Below, in pieces: positions 8,557 through 17,193 of a stretch of DNA of 64,000 nucleotides; within the stretch, counting starts at the first letter, position 1, and each line of letters opens with the position of its first letter. Source of the stretch: DATMNR01 sp963702765 (GTDB taxonomy: Bacteria > Chloroflexota > Ktedonobacteria > Ktedonobacterales > Ktedonobacteraceae); NCBI GenBank assembly GCA_963702765.1, contig CAVPEB010000026.1, positions 68,508-132,507 of the forward strand, written 5' to 3'. Made by a program: the position numbers and the translations under genes. The notes under the pieces were generated by a model. That model had not been told where the DNA came from, did no database searches, and saw only the letters and a program-made list of their open reading frames with translations.

Positions 8557-10880
8557 CTAGGAGATTGAGACGGGCCGATTTCAACTGAAGCAGTAGACGT
8601 AATGCAACAAAATGCTCAAGGAGTTCAGGTTGACGGCCTTGCACTCGTGCCTGTTCAATGAGGGTTTTCCATTCACGATGCATCAATAACGTCACACCAT
8701 GCAACTTTCCACCTTGCTGAAGATGTGCTATCACCGCATCTACTACATTATCAGCTCGACCGGGTAAACAATCTTCAGGAAGAAATGGATTGTATTTTAG
8801 CCGTTGTGGGTGAGCTTGAGCCGCAAGTGCATTTACACTCTGTATTTCATGCAAGAGATCTTCCCAGGCTTGTCTTCGTGGTCCACCCTCAAGGCCTGCT
8901 GCAAGTGTAGCCAGGTACCAACTCGTATTCTCACGTAGTGGCAAGACGGCATGGGCAATACGTGCCTGGAGTTGCTCAAGTGCTTCTGGCGTTCTTTCTT
9001 TTGTGTCTCCTGTCCAGAGTTCTCGCCCATAGCCTAGATTGTGTTGTTGTAAACGTGTTCGTTCAGTAACTAGGTGCTCAAATTCTGTTGGCGCTACCAA
9101 TGAGTTCGGATCTGGCAAGAATAGGCCCATTTCTTGTTCTTCTTGCGCTGTTACCGTGACATTGGTTCGATAGAGTTCCACGAGTTCATCCAGTGACAGA
9201 GGAAGTGGCTCGCTAGTCTTCACCGGGGCCAGAATCCATGACAATGTAGATTGGTGAGCTTTAACGAAACGTGCAGCCTGAGCAGGAGTGAATTCCTTTC
9301 CGGCTAGCACGATACTTCGGTATTCGTCATAACGCGCATCACAGAGCCGCTGCCTCATTTGTTGTAGTTGATGTAGGAGCTGAGTCCGCTGATTCAGAAG
9401 TACGGCAGCCTCACGCTCTAAGCGTATCCGCGTTTGAAGATGCAAGCCGCTCAGTAATAGCATCCACACTCTGCTCCATCTGATCTCTACTCGTGCTATC
9501 ATCCAGGACGCTCACACACAGCGGTTGCAGCGGTTCGACAACTTTTTCGCGCAGCACCTGTAAGGCTTTGGCTGTATGGCTGGTGACAAGCACACTCTTT
9601 CCTTGCGCGAGCAAATGTCCCAGGAGATTGGCAATTGTATGGGTTTTTCCTGTTCCAGGCGGTCCCTGCACCAAAACAGCTCCATCTTTCTCCAGTCGCC
9701 GTGCAATTTCCAATTGCTCTGCATTAGCAGGTTTGCTGAGTAAAATGTGTTCATCTTCCCCGTTTGGGGAGAAGGAAGACGAAGAATTCTCTGCACCCTT
9801 TTTTCTTTTGTCCTGTAGTTCAATACCAACGATATCCGTGAGTGATCGTGGAAGGTCATTTCTCTTAGGGATATCCTCAAGGATTGACTCAAGTGCTGTA
9901 CTAAAACCGAGTGTGCGGTTGCGTAGAAAAAGCACGGGATCGCGAGTGATACAGGGAATGTCTTTTCTTACCGCTTGTGTGTTCTTAGCACTATACGTGC
10001 CATATGGAGAAAGCAATGTCACAAGCCTTTTGAAGAAGGGAACAGTGCCTTCCCCACCCAATGGATGCCATCCATACTGATCAAGATCATCACGACAACT
10101 GGCGAGAGCTGAGGCATTGATACCCGGCATTGATTGGAAGAGCGTCGAATACAATTCGGATGGTCGATCAGTTTGTATCAGAGTGAACTCAGGGATTTCG
10201 GGATCAAAGAGTAACTCAAGACGCAATAGCAAGACTGGGTGATGGATGGGATTGCTTCCCACTGGATGCCAAATAAGCAAGCCATCGCCTACCATGAGTT
10301 CTAAGCGCTCAGACTCCCGCTCGATCTGCGCTTGCAAGGCATAGAGCTTTTCAAAGACGGCCATTGTTTGATATGCTGGTGTTTCGTTCTTGACCCAGGT
10401 GGCACGTTTAGCTTGCCAATCCTCTAACAGTAGTTTTCGTTGAGGATTATCCTCGAATCTGATCGTTTGTACTTGACTATTTTCACTTGAAAGTACTGGT
10501 TTGATCGACACCTGTCCGTCGATACGCTGCCATCCATGCTGTACCCAGGGCAGGAGTTCACGAGGTGGTTCTGGTGCATCTACCAAAAGAGGCCGTTTTA
10601 CTTTCAAGATAAAATCTTCGCTGGTTCCTGTATCGTCCTTCTGGCCTTCCAAGAGTTGATTGCCTTTTTGCACGCTTACATCGGTTGGTGTGTCCGCAAT
10701 TGAACCTCGGCGAATACAGGGATGTTGAGGTACATCATGGAACCACAGTAACCATGCTTGTTCTTAAATCTCTCGTTTGGCGGGGTTGCGTAATTGATTC
10801 AGTGCCTGAAGATAGCGAAAAATCTGAATGGACCTTGTATGGGCTTGTTTGGGGAGGGCATCGCTGATAATCTGCTTCAC

Positions 10881-11368
10881 CTACGTCTCACTTCTTTCTG
10901 TTCACCAAGCATGATGATAAGTAAGGAATAAATTGCAGTATACAAGTCCTTGTTGAGTTAGAGGTTTCAAAAGGCCTTTAAGGCTCTTTGGAGGAAAGGG
11001 TTACGCATTTGAGATGCAAGAGCGATTCCACCTATCCAACCCTATCTACAACAAGTGGCTGTACAAAAGAGTATTACACTGAATAAATACTACCAATATC
11101 CTATTCTAAATATTCTAACGGCTATATATCCTGAAACTAACACATAGTTACGTATGGTGCGAAGCTGAATTACGCTTTTTCTTTTTATAATTTCGAGACG
11201 GCCTTCATTTACCCTTTTTACGCTTCCCCCACTCTTTCTCCAGAATCTTCCCCACATCTAAAGCCGAACCTCTGAACTGAAGCCCAAGCATATTAGACCA
11301 TGATCCATATGGTTTGTTCTTAATAAATTGTTCTATTTCTAGGTCTAGAGGACCAATATGATAGAAGA
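10881..11368. other. Intergenic stretch upstream of the helicase and phosphotransferase genes
   Basis: About 490 bp lying between divergent genes. It contains a degenerate copy of the three-hairpin repeat family (about 10981-11067) but no gene I can support. Promoters for both flanking genes should lie here and in the 9-bp array that follows. Confidence 0.5.
10981..11067 (+). repeat. Three-hairpin intergenic repeat, degenerate copy
   Basis: It shares GGTTACGCATTTGAGATGCAA and a terminal CAAGTGGCT..ACAAAA with the better copy at 63140-63257. The first hairpin is eroded, so it is recognisable only by comparison. Confidence 0.4.
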
Positions 11369-11467
11369 GATACAGGTGTTACAAGTGATGCAAGTGATAT
11401 AAATGATATAAATGATACAAACGTTACAACCGCAACATTCGCTACAATGGCGACAACGGCGACAAAT
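11369..11467. repeat. Eleven tandem 9-bp units, consensus GTTACAAGT
   Basis: Eleven head-to-tail 9-mers run exactly from 11369, beginning GATACAGGT, GTTACAAGT, GATGCAAGT, GATATAAAT and ending GCGACAACG, GCGACAAAT. The core TACAA is the best kept part. The array ends 35 bp before the start codon of the phosphotransferase gene. A second array with the same unit and the same orientation to its downstream gene lies at 51209-51280. Confidence 0.85.
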
Positions 11468-11502
11468 TTAAAAGACAAAAGACAGCACAGGTTGAGGTAT
11501 CT

Positions 11503-12510
11503 ATGCATGAAAAGCCAGCTATTCCCGATCATCTTTTGCGAACCACTCTACAAGATCAGTATGACTTTGCTCCCGTCACGTTAGAATTCCTTCCTGTAGG
11601 CCTGGATTACCATGCTGGAGTCTATCGCCTAGTGAGCGAGCAAGGCAACATCTATTTGCTCAAAATCACCTCCAGACCGCTCTATGAACCAGGGTACACC
11701 ATCCCCCGCTATCTCCATGACCAGGGTATCAAATCTGTTGTAGCTCCCTTGCCCGCTACAAGTGGCAGTTTATGGGCAAAGCTAGAGCATTGGACCATGA
11801 TCGTTTACCCTTTTTTCGATGGAGATACCAGCTTTACAGGAATGACGACCGAGCAGTGGAGGAAGTTGGGCAACATCTTCAAACACATTCATCAGGTAAC
11901 TATACCTGCCGATTGGCACGAATCGATACGCAAGGAAACATTTGATACAACACAATATACTCAGTGGATACATACCTTTGAAACGCAATACCTGGATTCG
12001 CGATATAGCGAAAGCGTTTCTCAGCAAGCCCTTCAAGCCGACTGGCAGACACATCAGGGTACAATTCACCAGATGGTCAACGTGTTAGAAAAGCTTGCCT
12101 CGGTGCTCCAAAAACAATCGGGTCCATATGTCTTCTGTCATGCAGACCTCCATCCTGCAAACCTTATCCGCGACACAAAAGGCAATATGTATGTGATCGA
12201 TTGGGATGATGTAATGCTGGCCCCCAAAGAACGAGATTTCATCTTTGTCAGGAATGTAGAGGCAGATGCATTCTGGGAAGGATATGAACATCCACACATT
12301 GATTGGGTGGCTCTCACCTACTATCGTTGTGAACGGGTCGTGCAAGATATCATCGCATGTGCTGATGATATGTTCTTCAAGGACGATCTGGGAGAAGAAA
12401 TCAGAGCCGATATTGTCAGCCTGTTTCATGAGATCGTACAGGGTGACACCAGTACCATCAATGATATCTACACGGCTGCTGCCCATCTTCCATCAGACCT
12501 CATCTTATAG
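11503..12510 (+). CDS. Aminoglycoside phosphotransferase-family (APH) kinase, 335 aa
   Basis: A protein-kinase-like phosphotransferase that would move phosphate from ATP to a small hydroxylated substrate. The catalytic loop CHADLHPANLI is near residue 213, and the metal-binding VIDWDD follows about 20 residues later. The segment APKERDF after it is typical of the spectinomycin-phosphotransferase-like branch. The N-lobe has YLLKITSRP with a likely ATP-binding lysine. The length is standard for the family and there is no membrane segment. It stands alone, downstream of the 9-bp array, with GAGG about 6 bases before the ATG. The substrate could be an antibiotic or a metabolite; the sequence does not decide this. 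Confidence 0.82.
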   Translation: MHEKPAIPDHLLRTTLQDQYDFAPVTLEFLPVGLDYHAGVYRLVSEQGNIYLLKITSRPLYEPGYTIPRYLHDQGIKSVVAPLPATSGSLWAKLEHWTMIVYPFFDGDTSFTGMTTEQWRKLGNIFKHIHQVTIPADWHESIRKETFDTTQYTQWIHTFETQYLDSRYSESVSQQALQADWQTHQGTIHQMVNVLEKLASVLQKQSGPYVFCHADLHPANLIRDTKGNMYVIDWDDVMLAPKERDFIFVRNVEADAFWEGYEHPHIDWVALTYYRCERVVQDIIACADDMFFKDDLGEEIRADIVSLFHEIVQGDTSTINDIYTAAAHLPSDLIL

Positions 12511-12589
12511 TAAAAAGGGCTTCCCAAAAATCTATTTACTTCTCCCTCCACTTGTGTTATTATTTCATCAACCAATTCATATGGCAAAC

Positions 12590-12870
12590 ATGCGAGACAT
12601 ATCATTTCCCAAAGGTTTCCAGAGAGGAAGCGTCAAAGGCTGAAAGCGCTCCAACTGGCAAGAAATGGATACCCCTCGCTAGCCTGTACCTGTAGGGGTG
12701 CAATCTTTTGCGTACAAAGGTACACGTCTTGACCTCGTTAACGGTCAGTAAAGCGCATTTCTCTGAAGTGTAACAGGTAACACTGTCAGCAAATCAGGTA
12801 TGCGGAAGCTGGGTGGAACCACGAAGAGCACCATAACCTTTCGTCCCAATCAAGGATCGAAAGGTTTTTT
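12590..12870 (+). promoter_or_regulatory. T-box riboswitch leader of thrS copy 1
   Basis: A Stem I core AGAGAGGAAGCG with AAAGGCTGAAAGCG lies at about 12622-12650. The probable specifier is ACC (Thr) at 12671-12673, in a GGATACC context. The T-box GGGTGGAACCACG is at 12811-12823 and the terminator arms AACCTTTCG.TCC / GGA.CGAAAGGTT lie at 12835-12864, followed by T residues. The variable T-box base is A, predicting U73 in the tRNA, the usual discriminator of Gram-positive tRNA-Thr. Uncharged tRNA-Thr should induce thrS. Confidence 0.88.
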
Positions 12871-12896
12871 ATTGTTGGAATGAGGAGGTTAATAGT

Positions 12897-14687
12897 ATGT
12901 CTGTCGAAGCAGAACTGGAAGAATCATTAGGCTATACGCCAGTGCAACGTATGCGGCACTCTGCGGCGCATGTAATGGCGGAAGCTGTGGTGGAAATTTT
13001 CCCTGATGCAAAGTTGGCTATCGGTCCCGCTATTGAAGATGGTTTCTATTATGATTTCGATTTGCCACGCACTCTAACACCTGAGGATCTACCAGACATT
13101 GAGCAACGTATGGCACGTATCGTCGCGGGCAAATATCCATTCTTGCGTGATCGCTGGCCGCGTGATAAAGCTTTGGAATACTTCCGCGATAAAGGACAAA
13201 CCTATAAGGTTGAACTGATCGAAAATCTGCCCGATGCCGAAGTAGGTATCTACCAGCAGGATACCTTTCTTGACCTCTGTCGCGGACCACACGTAGAGAA
13301 TACGAGTCAAGTGGGCCCCTTCAAGCTAATGAAGATTGCAGGTGCCTACTGGCGTGGCGACGAGAACCGCCCCATGCTACAACGTATCTATGGAACGGCA
13401 TGGTTTACGCAAGAGGAACTGGATGAGTACCTCTGGCGTCTGGAAGAAGCGCTGAAGCGCGATCACCGCAAGTTAGGTCGAGAACTCAAGCTTTTTATTG
13501 TAAGCGATGAAGTTCCCGCTGGCGTACCTTTGTTTTTACCGAATGGTGAGATGCTGCGCTACCAGATGGAGACGTATGTCCGTGAAACGCAAGAGAAGTA
13601 TGGTTACCAGCACGTTTGGACATCACACCTTGGCAAGGTGCGTCTCTACAAGACGTCAAAGCACTGGTACAACTATCGCGAAAACATGTTTCCTATCATG
13701 TATGGCGACCAGGAAGCTTCAGAGGATGACGCCTACGTGCTCAAGCCGATGAACTGCCCGCACCATATCACTCTCTATAAGTCACAGATGCATAGCTATC
13801 GTGAGTTACCTGTGCGCTATGCTGAATTCGCTACCCTGTATCGGTATGAGAAGGCGGGTACATTGACAGGTCTTGCTCGAGTTCGTAGCCTCACGCAGGA
13901 TGATGCGCATGTCTTTATGCGTCCTGACCAGATTCAAGAAGAATTCAATCGTGCCATCGACTTAACAATGGAAGTTTTCGACACCTATGGTCTTAAGGAT
14001 TATTGGATTGCTCTCTCGTTGCGCGATCCGAATAATAAAGAGCATTACGCTGGTAGTGACGATGTATGGGAGAAGGCGGAGAGTGCTCTACGAGATGCAG
14101 TCAAGAACAAAGGCATTGAAGCCCGTGAGATGATTGGTGAAGCAGCTTTCTATGGTCCGAAAACGGACTTCATGGTGCGTGATGCTCTTGGTCGTGATTG
14201 GCAGTGTTCGACTGTGCAGCTAGACTTTGTGCAACCTGAGAATTTTCAGCTTGAATATATTGGTGAAGATGGTCAACCACATCGTCCTGTCATGATTCAT
14301 CGTGCCGTAACCGGTTCAACGGAGCGTTTCATGGCCATGGTTATCGAACACTTTGCCGGAGCCTTTCCCGTTTGGCTGGCCCCTGTCCAGGCTATGATTA
14401 TACCTATCGCTGACCGTCACCAGGAATATGCCAATAAGGTCCTTGATATACTAAAGACTGCTGGTGTGCGTGCCGAGGTAGATAGCCGAAGTGAACGCAT
14501 GAACGCTAAAGTTCGTGATGCTCAACTGATGAAAATTCCCTACATGCTTGTCGTCGGGGATAAAGAGGCATCAGAGAACGCCGTTGCCGTGCGTCTGCGT
14601 ACAAATGAAAACCTCGGGGCTACGCCTCTCGAGGCGTTCGTAGCGCGTATCAAAAATATTATCAAAACCAAAAGTCGGGATTTGTAA
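12897..14687 (+). CDS. thrS: Threonyl-tRNA synthetase, copy 1
   Basis: Class II synthetase charging tRNA-Thr, 596 aa. The N-terminal TGS domain found in most bacterial ThrRS is absent; the protein starts directly in the editing domain, with RHSAAH (H21, H25) and CRGPHV (near residue 128) as editing-site residues. The catalytic domain has the zinc ligands in MNCPHH, DDAHVF and MIHRA, and motif 2 around YRYEKAGTLTGLARVR. The C-terminal anticodon-binding domain ends IIKTKSRDL. Shine-Dalgarno GAGGAGGT precedes the ATG. It is the first of two tandem paralogues, each under its own Thr T-box. Its active-site region differs clearly from copy 2, while the N- and C-termini are very alike. Confidence 0.95.
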   Translation: MSVEAELEESLGYTPVQRMRHSAAHVMAEAVVEIFPDAKLAIGPAIEDGFYYDFDLPRTLTPEDLPDIEQRMARIVAGKYPFLRDRWPRDKALEYFRDKGQTYKVELIENLPDAEVGIYQQDTFLDLCRGPHVENTSQVGPFKLMKIAGAYWRGDENRPMLQRIYGTAWFTQEELDEYLWRLEEALKRDHRKLGRELKLFIVSDEVPAGVPLFLPNGEMLRYQMETYVRETQEKYGYQHVWTSHLGKVRLYKTSKHWYNYRENMFPIMYGDQEASEDDAYVLKPMNCPHHITLYKSQMHSYRELPVRYAEFATLYRYEKAGTLTGLARVRSLTQDDAHVFMRPDQIQEEFNRAIDLTMEVFDTYGLKDYWIALSLRDPNNKEHYAGSDDVWEKAESALRDAVKNKGIEAREMIGEAAFYGPKTDFMVRDALGRDWQCSTVQLDFVQPENFQLEYIGEDGQPHRPVMIHRAVTGSTERFMAMVIEHFAGAFPVWLAPVQAMIIPIADRHQEYANKVLDILKTAGVRAEVDSRSERMNAKVRDAQLMKIPYMLVVGDKEASENAVAVRLRTNENLGATPLEAFVARIKNIIKTKSRDL

Positions 14688-14699
14688 CGTTCAACCATT

Positions 14700-15080
14700 A
14701 AATAATCCATGTGGCAATTACGCGAGACATGCTTCTCCCCAGTGGTAAACAGAGAGGAAGCGCCAAAGGCTGCAAGCGCTCCAACCAGTAAGAAGTCAGT
14801 ACCACTCGCCAGCCCGCACCTGTAAACGCACAATCTTGAATTTGAATAAATGAAGTAGTATATCCGTAGGTGCCGATTTAGCGCGCACACCGCCGGTTTA
14901 TCGACCTTCGGTGGCTACTCCAGATTTGTTCAAATTAATGAAAATGCACAAAGATGTACGTCTTGACCACGTTATCGGCCATGAAAGCGTGTCCTTGCCT
15001 ATTTAGCAAGGTGCGGAATCTGGGTGGAACCACGAAGATCAAAGCCTTTTCGTCCCATACGAGGATGGAAAGGCTTTTTT
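14700..15080 (+). promoter_or_regulatory. T-box riboswitch leader of thrS copy 2, with a 98-bp insertion
   Basis: Stem I core AGAGAGGAAGCG lies at about 14750-14761 and is nearly identical to copy 1. The probable specifier ACC is at 14801-14803, the T-box GGGTGGAACCACG at 15022-15034, and terminator arms AGCCTTTTCGTCC / GGATGGAAAGGCT at 15043-15075, then T6. The variable base A again predicts U73. Compared with copy 1, the linker gains a segment (14839-14936) bounded by AATTTGAA and TTCAAATT. I see no clear new promoter between the thrS1 stop and this leader, so read-through from thrS1 is possible. Confidence 0.87.
14839..14936. repeat. 98-bp stem-loop insertion within the thrS2 T-box linker
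   Basis: The segment is bounded by 8-bp inverted repeats AATTTGAA and TTCAAATT and holds an inner hairpin around CACCGCCGG...CTTCGGTGG. It interrupts a linker that otherwise aligns with the thrS1 leader (shared ACGTCTTGACC on its 3' side). Confidence 0.6.
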
Positions 15081-15164
15081 GTTTGCCAATGATGTAGTGA
15101 CGCTTGCCTCGTCCATATTGGAGCTTGTTATCAGATTGTTTGTTATCCCGAAAGGAGAAAATCA

Positions 15165-17006
15165 ATGTCGATCGAAGCAGAATTAGAAAATTCAGTACAA
15201 TACTCACCGCTCCAACGTATGCGGCATTCTGCCGCCCACGTCTTGGCCGAAGCAGTGCAGGAAATGTTTCCCGATGCCAGGTTCGCCATCGGGCCAGCGA
15301 TTGAAGACGGTTTTTATTATGATTTTGATTTGCCGCGATCGCTCACACCAGCGGATTTTCCTGAAATCGAGCATCGCATGGCAAACATCATCGCTGGTAA
15401 GTATCCCTTTGTGCGTGATCATTGGTCGCGTCTGAAGGCGTTAGAATACTTCCGTGATAAGGGACAACCCTATAAGGTGGAAATTATCGAAAACCTGCCA
15501 GATCATGAGCAAGCCAATGTGTACCAGCAGCAGAACGACTTTCCTGAACTCTGTCGCATACAAGATAGCAGAAATTGGCCTGGTGAAGTCACAATCTATC
15601 AGCAGCATAACTTTGTGGATCTCTGTCGCGGACCGCATGTAGAACATACAGGTCAGATTGGCCCTTTCAAGTTGATGCGTGTAGCAGGAGCATACTGGCG
15701 TGGAGATGAGCACCGCCCAATGTTGCAGCGCCTCTACGGAACAGCATGGTTCACGCAGGAGGAACTCGACCAGTACCTGTACCATTTAGAAGAGGTACAG
15801 AAGCGTGACCATCGCAAACTAGGAAAGGAGCTTGAGCTTTTCCATTTCGATGAGACTGCACCTGGAATGCCCTACTGGCTGCCAAAGGGATTCAAATTAC
15901 TATCCGAACTCATCAATTTTTGGCGGATTGAGCATGAAAAGCGTGGCTACCAGGAGATCTCGACTCCTTTGTTGAACGATAAGAAGCTCTGGGAAATTTC
16001 GGGACATTGGGAGCATTTCAGAGAGGATATGTTCCATGTGCCTGTCGATGAAAATACGACATATGGTTTGAAACCTATGAACTGTCCCAACGCGATGTTT
16101 GTATTCAATTTCAAAACTCGCAGCTATCGAGAATTGCCTCTCCGGCTTTCAGATTTGGGCATCTTGCATCGACATGAACTGGCGGGTACCTTACATGGCC
16201 TTCTACGTGTGCAAAAATTTCAACAGGACGATGCTCACCTTTTTGTGACGGAAGATCAACTGGAGCAAGAGTACATTGGCGTACTCGAGATTGTCGATTT
16301 GTTTTATAGCATCTTCGATCTCAAATACTCGTTTCGACTGGGTACAAGGCCTGAAGGTTATATCGGTGACCTGGAAACATGGAACAAAGCAGAAGCTGTG
16401 CTGCGTAACATTTTAGATAAGCATGTCGGACCAGGAAATTATAGAGTCGCAGATGGAGATGGCGCTTTTTATGGCCCCAAGATCGACATTTTAATGGAAG
16501 ATGACCTTGGCAGATCATGGCAAATGGGAACGATTCAGCTTGATTTCCAGTTACCACGCCGTTTCAATTGCTCCTATATTGATAAAGATGGTCAGGCGAA
16601 AACGCCGGTTGTAATTCACCGTGCCATTTTTGGAACATTCGAACGGTTCATCGGAATTTTAGTAGAACACACAGCAGGAGCATTCCCTGCCTGGCTGGCC
16701 CCTGTTCAGTCGCGTATTATCACGATAGCTGATCGTCACATCCCCTATGCCCAGGAAGTGATGCAGCGTCTTCGCGATCTAGGTATTCGTGTAGAACTGG
16801 ACCACTCTTCGGAGCGCATGAACGCGAAAATACGCGAAGCCCAGCATCAAAAAATCCCTTATATGCTGGTAGTTGGGGACAGAGAGCAACAGTCGGAATC
16901 TGTTTCAGTACGCCTGCGCACCAACGAAAAACTTGGGGTAACTCCTCTTGAAACATTTATAGTGCGTATCACAGATATCATCAAAACCAAAAGTCGTGAT
17001 TTATAA
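15165..17006 (+). CDS. thrS: Threonyl-tRNA synthetase, copy 2
   Basis: A second ThrRS of 613 aa, also without a TGS domain. Editing residues RHSAAH (H21, H25) and CRGPHV are present, and zinc ligands appear in MNCPNAM, DDAHLF and VIHRA. Motif 2 reads HRHELAGTLHGLLRVQKF, where most bacterial enzymes have RVRGF. A segment of about 27 residues before CRGPHV looks like an internal duplication: VYQQQNDFPELCR is followed by IYQQHNFVDLCR. The C-terminus IIKTKSRDL is the same as in copy 1. AAAGGAG precedes the ATG. Two thrS genes under separate T-boxes suggest starvation back-up or resistance to a ThrRS inhibitor; neither is shown directly. Confidence 0.93.
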   Translation: MSIEAELENSVQYSPLQRMRHSAAHVLAEAVQEMFPDARFAIGPAIEDGFYYDFDLPRSLTPADFPEIEHRMANIIAGKYPFVRDHWSRLKALEYFRDKGQPYKVEIIENLPDHEQANVYQQQNDFPELCRIQDSRNWPGEVTIYQQHNFVDLCRGPHVEHTGQIGPFKLMRVAGAYWRGDEHRPMLQRLYGTAWFTQEELDQYLYHLEEVQKRDHRKLGKELELFHFDETAPGMPYWLPKGFKLLSELINFWRIEHEKRGYQEISTPLLNDKKLWEISGHWEHFREDMFHVPVDENTTYGLKPMNCPNAMFVFNFKTRSYRELPLRLSDLGILHRHELAGTLHGLLRVQKFQQDDAHLFVTEDQLEQEYIGVLEIVDLFYSIFDLKYSFRLGTRPEGYIGDLETWNKAEAVLRNILDKHVGPGNYRVADGDGAFYGPKIDILMEDDLGRSWQMGTIQLDFQLPRRFNCSYIDKDGQAKTPVVIHRAIFGTFERFIGILVEHTAGAFPAWLAPVQSRIITIADRHIPYAQEVMQRLRDLGIRVELDHSSERMNAKIREAQHQKIPYMLVVGDREQQSESVSVRLRTNEKLGVTPLETFIVRITDIIKTKSRDL

Positions 17007-17070
17007 GGATGGAGCCAATGACTCCAATCCATAGCTGAATCAGCTCATCTGGCAAGGAGAGAAGAATCTG

Positions 17071-17117
17071 CCACCCATTGTCATTCTGAGCGTTAGCGAA
17101 GAATGACATATGGGTGG
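17071..17117. repeat. REP-like hairpin (GTCATTCTGAGCG family), likely thrS terminator
   Basis: CCACCCAT.GTCATTCT pairs with AGAATGAC.TATGGGTGG around GAGCGTTAGCGA, 64 bp after the thrS2 stop. It belongs to the same family as 568-655 and 36252-36323. Confidence 0.65.
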
Positions 17118-17193
17118 CTTCAATTCTAGCCGCATTGTGGCCAATCCTTGAGGAGCTTCATAATGAATAAGCTAGAGTCAATGATGCGAACAC

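Larger units (their letters stand above)
4681..10880 (-). pseudogene. SF1 helicase with C-terminal Vsr/DUF559-like nuclease domain, disrupted
   Basis: The gene encoded a very large cytoplasmic DNA or RNA helicase-nuclease. From a GTG near 10880 the frame gives a long N-terminal region, then Walker A GPPGTGKT (near 9650). Past the IS come a coiled-coil-like stretch, the DEAS Walker B (near 6010), motif VVGDHEQVSP, LREHFRC, and motif VI NVAASRARDQMWV (near 5300). The C-terminus (about 4890-5130) has D...V and ECDGDRWHP, the pattern of Vsr/MTES-type nucleases. Damage: an in-frame TAA at 10764-10766, a one-base frameshift near 9435, and an IS at 6979-8556. Removing the IS and one CTAG copy joins the halves in frame (LNLLGRWQRQ). 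Helicase-Vsr proteins of this kind occur among anti-phage systems; that role is inference here. Confidence 0.8.

Noticed and set aside
11369..11467. CRISPR array
   Set aside because: The units are contiguous 9-mers without spacers, and no cas genes are present. The same applies to 51209-51280.
14850..14930. A tRNA or tRNA remnant inside the thrS2 leader, by analogy with the leuS leader
   Set aside because: No TTCGA-type T arm and no 7-bp acceptor stem could be found on either strand.
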